Shown here: one piece after another, positions 37,030 through 46,280 of the stretch
Position numbering within the stretch: position 1 is the stretch's first letter
How the letters are laid out: every line of letters begins with the position of its first letter
Assembly: GCA_019636815.1 (NCBI GenBank)
Contig: JAHBWT010000015.1
Coordinates: 1 to 55,480, forward strand
Length of the DNA stretch: 55,480 nucleotides
From: Nitrospira sp.
Lineage (GTDB): Bacteria; Nitrospirota; Nitrospiria; Nitrospirales; Nitrospiraceae
Direction of reading: 5' to 3'
Notes under the pieces: generated by a model
Told to the model about the DNA's origin: nothing
What the model saw: only the letters and a program-made list of their open reading frames with translations
Database searches by the model: none
Program-made: the position numbers and the translations under genes

Positions 37030-37842
37030 GGGTGTGTTAACACAAACGCAAGCCTTCGACGATCAACGCAAAATTGATGAACGCGATGAACATGACATCG
37101 AGTTTTTCAAACCGCGAGAAGATGCGCCGAAATCCCTTGAGCCGGCGGAACAGCCGTTCGATCTCATTACGTCGCTTATACAGGACGCGATCGTATTCCC
37201 AGGGAGCGCGTCGATTGTGCTTGGGGGGTACCACAGGAACATATCCTAACTCCAAGGCTCCTCGCCGCGTCTCATCGCCTTCATACGCTCGATCCATCAA
37301 CAGGTGAATAGGACGCGACATTCTCCCCAAGCGGTGCAGCAACTTTCGTCCCTCGGGCGCATCGTGGACTTGGCCCGGCGACAGGCCAAACGCTAGGGCC
37401 GTTCGAGCATCCGCGGCAACCATATGAATCTTGGTGGTCCATCCGCCGCGAGACCGGCCAATGGCTTGCGGACCGTTTTTTTTAACGCTCCCGTCCCATC
37501 CGGATGGACTTTGACGATGGTACTGTCCAAGGCCACGGCTTCGATCTTGACCCGAGTGATCTGGGCCTGTTGCAACTGTGCAAAGACGCGATCCAGCACT
37601 CCGCTCTTCGACCAACGATTCATGCGAGTATAGATGGTGTGCCAGTTGCCGAACCGCTTGGGCAAACCGCGCCATTTGCACCCTTGCTCGGTGACGTACA
37701 AGATGGCGTTCAGTACGTGCAGGTTGTCGAGCGTCACATTGCCGCGTGGTGTCGGCAAACATCGCTCGATTTGACGATACTGGGTGTCGGTGATTTCCAT
37801 GTCTGCAGTATCTCATAAACAACTAGTAGTGTTAACACGCCC
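37030..37842 (-). mobile_element. IS5-family insertion sequence (IS427-like), 813 bp
   Basis: Terminal inverted repeats GGGTGTGTTAACAC (37030-37043) and GTGTTAACACGCCC (37829-37842), with one mismatch, flanked by TA on both sides. The transposase is in two overlapping frames joined by a run of eight T on the plus strand (37476-37483), so eight A on the coding strand, typical of programmed -1 frameshifting. It lies between two HEPN-type genes without interrupting either. Confidence 0.88.
37037..37800 (-). CDS. IS5-family transposase (orfA+orfB by frameshift)
   Basis: First frame 37800-37393 gives the N-terminal half (N-terminal helices, C-K-W-R-G-L-P, A-L-D-S-T-I-V-K). The other frame, 37822-37037, gives the C-terminal half with G-R-S-R-G-G-W-T-T-K, M-D-R-A-Y-E-G-D and the Y-K-R-R-N-E-I-E-R-L-F-R-R-L-K end. 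The DDE residues lie in V-A-L-D, M-D and R-N-E-I-E. Slippage at 37476-37483 would fuse them. Both halves look intact. Confidence 0.85.
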
Positions 37843-37894
37843 TAGTACAAGAACCTCTGCAAAACTGGGAATTACAAGGTTGATCGACCTTTCG

Positions 37895-38680
37895 CTAGCC
37901 TCCGTCCCGCTTTTCAATCGACTTCCGTTTGGCTTCAGGGATCTGCCCATATAGCTCATTCACGTGCTTCGGGTTTGAAATCATTTGCTCAGCGATGATG
38001 TTCACAAGTTTGAACAACTTGATCGCCGTATCCCGCTCATCTTTTAGGTCTAATGTGCCAGGATGAACGGCCTCGTTTCCGATTACGCGGACTGCATCCA
38101 AAGCTTTTTGGGTGGTCGGGTTTAAGCCCTTCTTTACCAGACTCGCTATGTCGTCATCGATATTCTTTCCGCCTTCCCCAAGAAAAGCACATAGCTTCTG
38201 AATGGCAAGACGCAGTAATGCCGCAGCTCCCCGAGGAGACTCATTCACGATCCTCCCTGCCTCTTCGTAATCTTGTAGGATATCGTGCGGGAGATCTTGA
38301 TTTGCCGGTGGGGCAGCACTCGCTGTCGGATGGACTAAACGATCGTGCACCCATACAGAAAACTTTTCGCAGTTAAAACACTGGCTTAAAAAAAGATTAT
38401 GGACATCCTCATAAACATATTTCCCCTGTTCTTGTCTCTCAAAGCAAATTAGACCGGTTTGCAATTTCTCCAAGTGCGCAACGAATTTCTCCTTGTGATC
38501 TTCAGGAAGCTTGGATTCCTTCACGCGTTGAAAAATTTCTTCATCGGGAATGAAGGGAGTTTTATTACTTGCCTCGCGGTACTTTGCGTGTAGGTTGATC
38601 CAATGCTGAGCGGCGTACGCCCCACAATATGGGCAATCAAAGGCCGTCTCTTTGACGGAAGGCGAAGTGCTTTTTGCCAT
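37895..38680 (-). CDS. DUF4145 (HEPN-superfamily) protein with zinc ribbon
   Basis: 261 aa. N-terminal zinc-ribbon halves C16-P-Y-C19 and C101-F-N-C104, then the DUF4145 region at about 135-230 with R198-V-I-G-N-E-A-V-H206-P-G. Known DUF4145 proteins are HEPN-like and often accompany restriction or toxin genes. The start at ATG 38680 is chosen over 38743 for the conserved N-terminus. Immediately upstream is the broken Mrr-type gene. Confidence 0.7.
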   Translation of the reverse strand: MAKSTSPSVKETAFDCPYCGAYAAQHWINLHAKYREASNKTPFIPDEEIFQRVKESKLPEDHKEKFVAHLEKLQTGLICFERQEQGKYVYEDVHNLFLSQCFNCEKFSVWVHDRLVHPTASAAPPANQDLPHDILQDYEEAGRIVNESPRGAAALLRLAIQKLCAFLGEGGKNIDDDIASLVKKGLNPTTQKALDAVRVIGNEAVHPGTLDLKDERDTAIKLFKLVNIIAEQMISNPKHVNELYGQIPEAKRKSIEKRDGG

Positions 38681-38706
38681 GATTGCTCTTTCTGATACGA
38701 GATGTC

Positions 38707-39407
38707 TTATGCCGTACCCTGTGAATGAAGGTGCCTTAACCACTCTGCCAATTCCTTTCCATTCTTCAACTCTAACCTTGACGGAAGGAATGCCTTGAAT
38801 TCTTCCTGAATCCCCGGTGCAAATTCAGAGGTCGTTGTGATAATGCCTTTTGAGACCTCTTGGTCGCGGGTCAAGACTCCGACCAACGCCCACACCTCAT
38901 CCGCCGTCACTTTGTTCCCTTGTTTATAGCGTTTTACTTGATCGACGATTTTGATCGTCCCGATACCCGGTACGTTGCCGATACAATCACATCAGGGCCT
39001 TTGTCAGCACTATGCGGGGTCAGAGTCACGTCTTTGTAACCCTCTCGCGTGTAGGCTTCGGCAATAAGTTCTTCCAACCTTCGAGACTTGATACCGTGTA
39101 GAAAGGTAGGATCCTGTTGAAGTCCTCTGATAATTTCTGCCCACGGAATGCCGACACTGCGGACAATTTGAAGCTGTACATTCGGACCGGTAAATCCGAT
39201 TAACGCTGTCTGTATCAGGACCTCTTCATTATCAAGAATGGAGGTTTTTGGAATGTTGTCTGCCCCTGCGAAGGTTCCCGATCCAAACGCGAATAAGAGG
39301 CTCATTGCATTCCGCCCATCCAATGAATTGATATGCTCTCGTGGCGGCGCAATTCTAGGATGGAAGTACGGTCTGCACAAGAGGAAAAAACCAAAGCCTC
39401 GTGCCAC
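38707..39407 (-). pseudogene. Mrr-type restriction endonuclease, frameshifted
   Basis: The first part (39407-38934) ends in the catalytic N-half L-I-A-E-A-Y-T-R-E-G-Y...G-P-D-V-I-V-S-A. A frame change near 38960-38975 leads, in another frame, to P-G-I-G-T-I-K-I-V-D-Q-V-K-R-Y-K and then T-A-D-E-V-W-A-L-V-G-V-L...S-K-G-I-I-T-T-T-S, the rest of an Mrr catalytic domain with D...QxK residues. As read it cannot make one protein; a sequencing error would restore it. Confidence 0.65.
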
Positions 39408-39798
39408 GCTCCAGCACGTTCAGAACGTGTTGCGTCAAAGACATACACTTTCACCTAGAGTGTCCAACTAGATTTCGCACACTCCTCGTTTCCACTATAT
39501 TTCAGTCCGTCGCTCATAGAAACACACGCGCCCGATAGGCGGCTGTCCGCCTTCCGTACTACGGATCAAGCCGAGCCTTTCACCGGCAGACGCTTAGATC
39601 CAGAGCAGTTGTTGGTCACATAGACAGCCCCCAGCCGCAGAAGACTACACACACAATTTATTAAATTTACATGGGTTTAATTTCTTATGTTGAGGTCTGC
39701 GTGAAAAGTTGTACCACATATCTTCCTGTTTGTATTTGCGCACCTCGATAGCAATGTACTTCTAGCGTGATGATGTCACTCGCTCCACCCTCTCCAGC
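39408..39798. other. Gap before the IS3 element
   Basis: 390 bp with no supported gene. A 6-bp hairpin AGGCGG/CCGCCT occurs at 39537-39552. Short frames exist but have no start signals. It may be the disrupted upstream end of the Mrr gene's region. Confidence 0.5.
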
Positions 39799-39881
39799 TG
39801 ACGTCTCCCCCGGAAACGACGACAACCTAAAACTGGAGTAGACTGGCAGCTTCGGCGGTCCTCGACGAAAGGAGTGGATCG

Positions 39882-40148
39882 ATGAAGCGGTCACGATTCT
39901 CAGAAGAGCAGATCGTCTACGCCCTCCGGCAAGCCGAGTCGGGCACCCCGATTGGGGATCTCTGCCGGCAGTTCGGTGTGGCTGAGGCCACCTTCTACAC
40001 CTGGAAGAAGAAATATGCCCATCTGGGCGTCAGCGAGTTGCGCCGGTTGCGACAGCTGGAAGAAGAAAACAGCCGGTTGAAGCGACTGGTGGCCGACCTC
40101 TCGCTCGACAAACACATGTTATCGGAGGCCTTACGAAAAAAAGTCTGA
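39882..40148 (+). CDS. IS3 transposase orfA (HTH and leucine-zipper part)
   Basis: 88 aa. The N-terminal helix-turn-helix begins M-K-R-S-R-F-S-E-E-Q-I and includes G-x-P-I-G-D-L-C-R-Q-F-G-V-A-E-A-T-F-Y-T-W. A short leucine zipper follows (L-R-x-L-x-x-E-N-x-R-L-K-R-L-V). It ends after the slippery A7-G at 40136-40143. Confidence 0.88.
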   Translation: MKRSRFSEEQIVYALRQAESGTPIGDLCRQFGVAEATFYTWKKKYAHLGVSELRRLRQLEEENSRLKRLVADLSLDKHMLSEALRKKV

Positions 40149-40198
40149 GGCCCGCCCGCCGCCGGGAACTGGCCCACTGGTTTTGGGATACCTTCTCG

Positions 40199-41002
40199 GT
40201 GAGTTGTGTGCGGGCCTGTCGCTTGGCCCAGTTCGGTCGGGCCTCGTGGTATCGACAGAGTACGGCCAAGGATCAAACAGCGCTGCGAATGCGCATTCGA
40301 GATCTGGCCCATGCCCGCCCTCGGTTTGGTTATTTACGCATCTGGGTGTTGCTCCGACGCGAAGGCTGGGCAGTCAACCGCAAGCGAGTCCGTCGATGGT
40401 ACCGCTTGGAGGGGCTCCAGCTGCGCATGCGGGTGCGGCGACGAAAACATATCGCGCTGCACCGAGGCCCAGCTCCGGTCCCGGTGGGCCCGATCGAGCG
40501 CTGGAGCATGGATTTCGTGCATGATACCTTGGCTGATGGGCGCCCGTTTCGGATCTTAACGGTCGTGGATAACTGGAGTCGGCTCAGTCCCCTGCTAGAG
40601 GCCGGGTTTCGGATGTCAGGGGAAATAGTCAGCCAGGCCTTAGATCGGGTATTACATGGCGTCTCAGTCCCACAGTCTATCACGGTGGATCATGGGACTG
40701 AGTTTCAATCGCGGGCCCTCGAAGATTGGGCGTATCGGCGAGGTGTCCAGCTCGACTTCATTCGACCAGGCAAACCCGTCGAAAACGCCTTTATTGAGTC
40801 CTTTAACGGCCGACTCCGTGACGAATGTTTGAACGTGCATCAGTGCGCCTCGCTGGCTGAGGCGCAGGCCATCATCGAAGCCTGGCGGATAGATTACAAT
40901 CACCACCGCCCACACAGCTCGCTTGGGCACCTGACCCCGAGCGAGTTCATCACTCAACGTCAGGAAGAACAGGACGCCGAAAAGGTCGTCTGCTCTGGTT
41001 AA
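40199..41002 (+). CDS. IS3 transposase orfB (DDE integrase part)
   Basis: 267 aa as an independent frame; the true product is an orfA-orfB fusion made by -1 slippage at 40136-40142, continuing R-P-A-R-R-R-E-L. DDE residues: D in W-S-M-D-F, D in T-V-D-H-G-T-E-F, E in E-N-A-F-I-E-S-F-N-G. Full length, looks functional. Confidence 0.88.
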   Translation: MSCVRACRLAQFGRASWYRQSTAKDQTALRMRIRDLAHARPRFGYLRIWVLLRREGWAVNRKRVRRWYRLEGLQLRMRVRRRKHIALHRGPAPVPVGPIERWSMDFVHDTLADGRPFRILTVVDNWSRLSPLLEAGFRMSGEIVSQALDRVLHGVSVPQSITVDHGTEFQSRALEDWAYRRGVQLDFIRPGKPVENAFIESFNGRLRDECLNVHQCASLAEAQAIIEAWRIDYNHHRPHSSLGHLTPSEFITQRQEEQDAEKVVCSG

Positions 41003-41192
41003 GAGTTGTCTCCAAAGGGGACCAACGTCACAGCACAATCAGCACACCCTGCGACCTGTCACGGGCATGGGATTCTTTTACGGTTTGCAGCACCAGGACA
41101 AAAAGGCGAATCGGTTAGCCATCTCGGTTTTCGTGCGATATCCTCTCAATGTCTCAGAACCTCACTATTCTGCAAAGGGGACACGGAGCATC

Positions 41193-41840
41193 ATGAGATC
41201 GTTATGTTTACGGTGCTGGCTCGTGATGATAGGAGCTCTCCTCGTCGCCTGTTCTGAGAAGACGATACGAATCAATCCTGCGACTCAGAGTATCCTGGCA
41301 GCGCAGCAAGAAATTGTGGCCATTCATTATCTTCCTGCGCCATTTACCGCTGAACCTCCAGAAGTGAGGCATACTGCGCTCGGCGCAGAACAGTTTGGTC
41401 TTCTAGGCGCTGTGATTGCTGCAAGAGCCCAAACAACCGAAGCGAAAGAGGTGGGGAGTCAATTAGTGAAGGACTATGGCCTCGAAGATCCTATGCTCAG
41501 AATCAAAAAGGCGTTTCTCGATGCTGTATCTCGTCGTGGAAATTTCCCCAATATCCACTTTGTACAAGAGGCCCTGGCAGACGATGACCGAGGAAACCTT
41601 GCGAGGCAATTCCAGAAAGGCCTGGTATTTGATTTTAAGACTACAGCATGGTCAATCACCCCTCTTTTGTTGAATCTGCACCATTATCACGTTCAATACG
41701 CGGGAAGAGCTAGATTGCTGAGCTTGCCCGATGGGAAGATTGAGTGGCAAGGCATCTGTGAGGCGGAGGGTAAAATGGATCAAGGTGCACCGACGCTCCT
41801 TCAACTGGTCGCCAATTCTGGAGCCTTGCTGAAAGCATAA
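41193..41840 (+). CDS. Putative lipoprotein
   Basis: 215 aa. Signal peptide with lipobox L-L-V-A-C20. GGAG precedes the ATG at 41193; the frame to 41067 overlaps the IS region and is not used. The body is mixed alpha/beta without a family match I can name. It starts about 160 bp after the IS3 element. Confidence 0.6.
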   Translation: MRSLCLRCWLVMIGALLVACSEKTIRINPATQSILAAQQEIVAIHYLPAPFTAEPPEVRHTALGAEQFGLLGAVIAARAQTTEAKEVGSQLVKDYGLEDPMLRIKKAFLDAVSRRGNFPNIHFVQEALADDDRGNLARQFQKGLVFDFKTTAWSITPLLLNLHHYHVQYAGRARLLSLPDGKIEWQGICEAEGKMDQGAPTLLQLVANSGALLKA

Positions 41841-42176
41841 TTGGCGAGTGCCTCTGATTCCTGTTTAGAACAACTGGAACGACAGTTTATCGGAAGCAAG
41901 TCTTAAACGAAGCAGCTCTGCCCTGAGTGTGATGCAGCCTCATCAGTTTCTCCTGCTTCTTTCCGCCCTCCTCAATCATATGCTTTCTGACTTCGTGTTC
42001 TAGGACATACCCCCCTCAAATCGGTGCATCCCCGACTGGGCAAATGTTTAGATTCTCTATTGGCTTTGCAGCACCAGAAGAAAAAGAAGCAAGTCCTGCT
42101 CGAATTTCCTCATACAACTAGCCTACAATGCCCAGCGCATAGCGAACCAAGCCGACGCCATTCACTAGAGGGTGGT
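41841..42176. other. Gap before the SNF2 gene
   Basis: About 335 bp. A plus frame continuous with the SNF2 gene is open from 42024, but the first 50 codons lack domain-like text. No other feature is visible. Confidence 0.5.
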
Positions 42177-44702
42177 ATGCTGAGGCTCATCTGGGACGGA
42201 ATCGAAACGACTCTCAGGCCGGATCAGGTCGTACTCCAACCATTTATAGATTTTGACTCTCGATCGGGCGCCTTAAAGATCGCCCTCCATGGCGACCTCA
42301 ATGGAAAACCCATTTGCGTGAGCCGGCCTTCTCTCGCACGAGGGGGTGGTACGTTCAAAGGACGGCGTTTCATCATCAACCCTTATGGCCTTGATGTCAT
42401 CCAGAGCATCGGGGCCTCCTGTGAATGGGCAGATGATGGGACGCTGTGCTGCACGGGAGACAATGTCCCGGGCTGCTTGGCCTCATTGCGAAAATGGTTC
42501 AGAGTTGAACAAACACCCGCGGCAAGCGCGGTCACGATTCACCCGGCACCGCTTGAACATCGCACCTACGTCGATCTAGAAGATCCTGACACCTTACTTG
42601 TCAGGCAAACACTCACCACTGCCGACGGATCGGTCATTCCGCTTCCCACATTCGCTCTTGAGGAACATCCAAGTTGGATAGGGGTTGCCAACCAATTTTA
42701 CAAGATGCCTCAGGAACGGCCGTACGCGCCGAGCCAGGGCACCGAAGTGTCACCGGGTACACGCCGACTTGTGCTGGACGAGGTTCCTGAGTTTCTTCAG
42801 AAGGAGCTCTCTACGATCAAGGCGTCTAGCCGAGTTCTCATCGATAAAGAAGCCGGCGAGCTTCGTGTCGTTGCCACCACTCCCAAGATACACACGTCAA
42901 TTGATTTTGACGAAGGCATATCAAAAGTTGTCGCGCGCCCGCAGTACAAATATGAGAGTGAATCTCTTGATCATGCCGATCTACAACGGGCCGATGAGTC
43001 TAGAAAGTATTATAGAAAATGGAAGATCTACTACAGGGTTGATTGGACCCAGATCCATCGGGTTGAGACCGCACTCAAGGACATCGGCCTTGAGGAACAA
43101 CCGGATGGGTCATACTGTGGCCCAAGCTTTAGCTACGATGAAATCATCGATAGCTTTTCGAAGCTTGGCATACTTTCCGAAAGCGCGGCCTTCACAAGAT
43201 TTAAGCAGCGGCTGCTTGATTGTTCGACGATTGACTCCCTAGAGCTTCCGGAAAATCTCCGGCAAGGCCTCTCGGTACGGCATTATCAGCATCATGGATA
43301 TGAGTGGCTGGCATTCCTCAAGCGATATGGACTTCCGGGTATTTTGGCGGATGAACTAGGTCTTGGGAAGACACTGCAAATGCTCCTGACAATTGCACAT
43401 GTTCGCAAGCAGGATGGCCGCTGCCCCTCGCTCGTTGTTTGCCCGGCAAATCTCGTAGAGACGTGGGCTGACGAGGCCGATAAATTCCTCTCAGAGTTTT
43501 CGGCACTCATCAACTCCGGAGAAAATCGCAATGAAGCACTAAGGGTTCAAGGGCCGCATGTGGATCTCGTGGTGACCTCCTATGAAACCATGGTCCGCGA
43601 TGTGGAAGATCTCCGACTCATCCAATGGCGATTCCTCATTATCGATGAGGCACACAAGATCAAAAATCCAGACACACCACGAGCCAAGGCGGTTCGCACG
43701 ATTCCGGCAGAAGCACGCGTCGCGATTACCGGAATCCCTATTGAAAACACCTTACAAGATTTGTGGTCGGTCTTCGACTTTCTTGCACCAGGATTCTTGT
43801 TTTCCAAGGGTGAGTTTGCAAGAAGGATCTCGAATCCCATTGAGCATTGCGGTGATAGGAATGCGCTGGATCTTCTTCGCAGGAAAACACGACCATTTGT
43901 CCTTCGGCGGCTGAAAAAAGATGTGGCGAAGGAACTGCCGGATAAGATCGAGAAGACGGTACGGTGCGAACTCACAGAGAAACAGCGCGCACTGTATAAC
44001 GCTGTTGTCACACGCGATCTTGAGGAGGCTCTCAACGCCACGAGCCGTGAGACACTGACCCTTGGCAACCCCCACATCTTCAGCGTGCTGCTGAAACTCA
44101 AGCAGATTTGTTGCCATCCAGGCTTGGTCACGGGAGACTTCGAAGAATTCAAGCCTGGTGTATCAGGAAAATTCGATGCCTTCATGGAAATACTCGAGGA
44201 GATCTTGGACAGCCGAGCGACTGACCTGGAGCCGAATAAGTTGGTTGTCTTCAGTCAATTTGTCCCAATGACGACGTTCCTCCAACACATTATTCTTTCC
44301 AAGGGTCGTTCCTGTGAGAGAATTGATGATTCTGTTCATCCCGGGGAAAGACCCGCCCGCTGCAGGTGGTTCAATTCTCAGCCATCCCAGTTCGGCATTG
44401 TGACCACTCTTTTCTCAGGCGGGGTGGGCTTGGACTTACAAAGTGCCAACTACGTCGCAGTATATGATCAGTGGTGGAACCCAGCCGTTGGTTCTCAAGC
44501 TGTTGATCGAGTCCATCGGATTGGCCAGAGACGGACCGCCGTTGTGTTCCACATTCTTGCCCGTGGAACATTGGAAGACAAGATCGAGTCCAAGCTTCTC
44601 AAGAAGAAGAATCTTTTTGATCTGACGATTAGACCCGATCAATATTTGCAGAAAGAAATCACGCGGGAAGAGTTGCTGGATCTTGTGAGTCTGGAAAATT
44701 AA
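42177..44702 (+). CDS. SNF2-family helicase/ATPase
   Basis: 841 aa with the start at ATG 42177 (GAGGGTGGT just upstream). Swi2/Snf2 core: Walker A in D-E-L-G-L-G-K-T (about 391-398), D-E-A-H (about 490-493), V-A-I-T-G-I-P-I-E-N, and the helicase C-terminal motifs F-S-G-G-V-G-L-D-L and D-Q-W-W-N-P-A...D-R-V-H-R-I-G-Q. The N-terminal 370 residues are not recognised. A plus frame continues to 42024. SNF2 enzymes occur in restriction and defence operons as well as in repair; none of its usual partners is adjacent. Confidence 0.85.
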   Translation: MLRLIWDGIETTLRPDQVVLQPFIDFDSRSGALKIALHGDLNGKPICVSRPSLARGGGTFKGRRFIINPYGLDVIQSIGASCEWADDGTLCCTGDNVPGCLASLRKWFRVEQTPAASAVTIHPAPLEHRTYVDLEDPDTLLVRQTLTTADGSVIPLPTFALEEHPSWIGVANQFYKMPQERPYAPSQGTEVSPGTRRLVLDEVPEFLQKELSTIKASSRVLIDKEAGELRVVATTPKIHTSIDFDEGISKVVARPQYKYESESLDHADLQRADESRKYYRKWKIYYRVDWTQIHRVETALKDIGLEEQPDGSYCGPSFSYDEIIDSFSKLGILSESAAFTRFKQRLLDCSTIDSLELPENLRQGLSVRHYQHHGYEWLAFLKRYGLPGILADELGLGKTLQMLLTIAHVRKQDGRCPSLVVCPANLVETWADEADKFLSEFSALINSGENRNEALRVQGPHVDLVVTSYETMVRDVEDLRLIQWRFLIIDEAHKIKNPDTPRAKAVRTIPAEARVAITGIPIENTLQDLWSVFDFLAPGFLFSKGEFARRISNPIEHCGDRNALDLLRRKTRPFVLRRLKKDVAKELPDKIEKTVRCELTEKQRALYNAVVTRDLEEALNATSRETLTLGNPHIFSVLLKLKQICCHPGLVTGDFEEFKPGVSGKFDAFMEILEEILDSRATDLEPNKLVVFSQFVPMTTFLQHIILSKGRSCERIDDSVHPGERPARCRWFNSQPSQFGIVTTLFSGGVGLDLQSANYVAVYDQWWNPAVGSQAVDRVHRIGQRRTAVVFHILARGTLEDKIESKLLKKKNLFDLTIRPDQYLQKEITREELLDLVSLEN

Positions 44703-44977
44703 GCTTCATCATGCTGTTACGAACGAAGCATTTTGAACTGGAGATTGCCACCTTCATTTTCCTCCGAACACCACTGCTTGGAAGTCTGTACATTGGCCCG
44801 GACTCGGGATATGGCTGTTTGGTGCGGATTAAACAAACCTAGCTGCCCCAACCTGAGCGGCATCATACGTGCTAGGTAACTGGTGGTATTGCGTCAGACC
44901 GAAGATGGTGACTATGCTGAACGTACGGTCCTGATATACGCAACACTCACCACCGAAAGTGAGAATGGAGCGAACTC

Positions 44978-45352
44978 GTGGATTCACTTGTCACGTGGAC
45001 TAAGGTCGTGTACGCCCTCCACGCGTTCAGCCTGCTGACCGGCATCATTGGTACTGCCACGGTGGTCGGCGCATTCCTCACCGGCTGGCCTTCGATCATC
45101 GCGGTCGTTCTGAACTACATCAAGCGGAGCGAGGCTCGCGGCACCTGGCTTGAATCGCACTTTCGCTGGCAGATTCGAACCTTCTGGTTTGGACTGCTCT
45201 GGATCTCCCTCTGCGTGGCCTTCATCATCGCGACCTTTGGGATCGGCCTTCTCTTCATGTGGCTACCGATCACTCTGGTGGGATTCTGGTTTGTGTATCG
45301 CGTCGTTCGCGGCTGGGTCACTCTTGGCGACAGTCGGCCAATGTACGTGTGA
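44978..45352 (+). CDS. Small integral membrane protein (DUF4870-like)
   Basis: 124 aa, three or four hydrophobic helices. Central W-L-E-S-H-F-R-W-Q-I-R-T-F-W and the terminal Y-R-V-V-R-G-W-V-T-L resemble DUF4870-type membrane proteins. The start is GTG with GGAG 7 nt upstream. It sits between the SNF2 gene and the integrase remnant. Function unknown. Confidence 0.7.
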   Translation: MDSLVTWTKVVYALHAFSLLTGIIGTATVVGAFLTGWPSIIAVVLNYIKRSEARGTWLESHFRWQIRTFWFGLLWISLCVAFIIATFGIGLLFMWLPITLVGFWFVYRVVRGWVTLGDSRPMYV

Positions 45353-45389
45353 GCTAACTATGAACAGGGGCACCTGAATCCGGCAGTGA

Positions 45390-45458
45390 GGTCACAGTAG
45401 CATCAACATCAGGTTGGATGTATACTCGCATCTCTTCGAGGAAGACCATCGGCACCAA
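45390..45458 (+). pseudogene. Tyrosine integrase C-terminal remnant beside tRNA-Ser(UGA)
   Basis: One plus frame reads G-H-S-S-I-N-I-R-L-D-V-Y-S-H-L-F-E-E-D-H-R, the standard end of tyrosine recombinases including the active-site Tyr. The codon before it is a stop and nothing upstream matches the rest of the enzyme. It ends 8 bp before the tRNA gene. Confidence 0.6.
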
Positions 45459-45465
45459 TTGGTTT

Positions 45466-45555
45466 GGAGGGGTGACGGAGCGGCCGAACGTGCCGGTCTT
45501 GAAAACCGGAGATGGGGTAACTCATCCGCGAGTTCAAATCTCGCCCCCTCCGCCA
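45466..45555 (+). tRNA. tRNA-Ser(UGA)
   Basis: 90 nt. GGAGGGG (45466-45472) pairs with the CCCCTCC acceptor at the 3' end, followed by discriminator G and an encoded CCA (45553-45555). The anticodon TGA is at 45500-45502 in a C-C-G-G-T/A-C-C-G-G stem. A long variable arm, G-A-T-G-G-G-G-T-A-A-C-T-C-A-T-C, marks it as class II serine. The T-loop GTTCAAATC is intact. Confidence 0.95.
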
Positions 45556-45738
45556 TATTCTTTCACTGGTTTCAATCTTTGCCCGCGTTTCTTCCCACGT
45601 CTTACAGAGTCGACTCGCTGGCGGTTGAATCTCACCCTTTCTGAGGGCTTACAGCTCAGTCATCAATTTCTATCCATGTCGAGTGGAAGAGTCGGAGTAT
45701 GCTTGGAGCATCTCCGACCCCCCTACATTATCAGTGAC

Positions 45739-46257
45739 CTACCGTCCACCACCCCCAGCTCCGCCCGCTCCACCGGATCCCATACCGCCCCCGCCTCCAC
45801 CGGGTGATCCCATTCCGCTTCCGCCTCCACTGGATCCCATTCCGCCTCCCGATCCACCCGATCCTGGACCACCGGAGGATCCCATACTGCCAGACCCAGA
45901 GCCCGATTCCGGCCCGGTTCCGTCCGGAACGATAAGGCTACCTCCACCTGAGCCTTGTCCTCCTCCTGGACTTCCCTGGGTTCCACCCCCGCCGGTTGGA
46001 GATTCCCTCATATAGGGATCATGTTGTCCCATTGTATCCGGCGATTGTTGACCGGGGTTGTTGGACCCGCTTGATCCACCGAGGCTTCCTCCTCCTTGAG
46101 TGGCACCTCCACCTGATCCAGAGCCTCCCTGCCCAGTCGATCCTCCCATGCTTCCGGAAGAGCTTCCACCACCTACCTGAGCCTGTACTCCCCCGCCGGT
46201 GAAGAATAGAATGCCACTCGCCATGCACATATAGATACACGTTTGCCGGATTCTCAT
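45739..46257 (-). CDS. Glycine-rich low-complexity secreted protein
   Basis: 172 aa. Signal peptide (about 1-27, ends V-Q-A-Q), then nearly all Gly/Ser with scattered Pro and Gln, including repeated G-S-G-G-G and G-G-M-G-S. AAAAGGAGAG before the ATG at 46257 supports it; the Pro-rich frames on the other strand are its shadow. It could be a disordered surface or matrix protein. Its start overlaps the TGA of a small upstream frame (46254-46445) as ATGA. Confidence 0.7.
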   Translation of the reverse strand: MRIRQTCIYMCMASGILFFTGGGVQAQVGGGSSSGSMGGSTGQGGSGSGGGATQGGGSLGGSSGSNNPGQQSPDTMGQHDPYMRESPTGGGGTQGSPGGGQGSGGGSLIVPDGTGPESGSGSGSMGSSGGPGSGGSGGGMGSSGGGSGMGSPGGGGGGMGSGGAGGAGGGGR

Positions 46258-46280
46258 ATCGTCTCTCCTTTTTTGGATGG

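Larger units (their letters stand above)
39799..41030 (+). mobile_element. IS3-family insertion sequence (IS407-like), 1232 bp
   Basis: The left end starts TGACGT (39799) and the right end finishes ACGTCA (41030), with related but imperfect inner repeats. The flanking bases CAGC (39795-39798) and CAGC (41031-41034) are a 4-bp target duplication, as expected for the IS407 group. orfA and orfB are complete with a shared slippery A7-G. Confidence 0.85.

Noticed and set aside
45683..46015. Proline-rich plus-strand ORF
   Set aside because: It is the antisense shadow of the glycine-rich gene; there is no ribosome binding site and the minus frame has a strong one.
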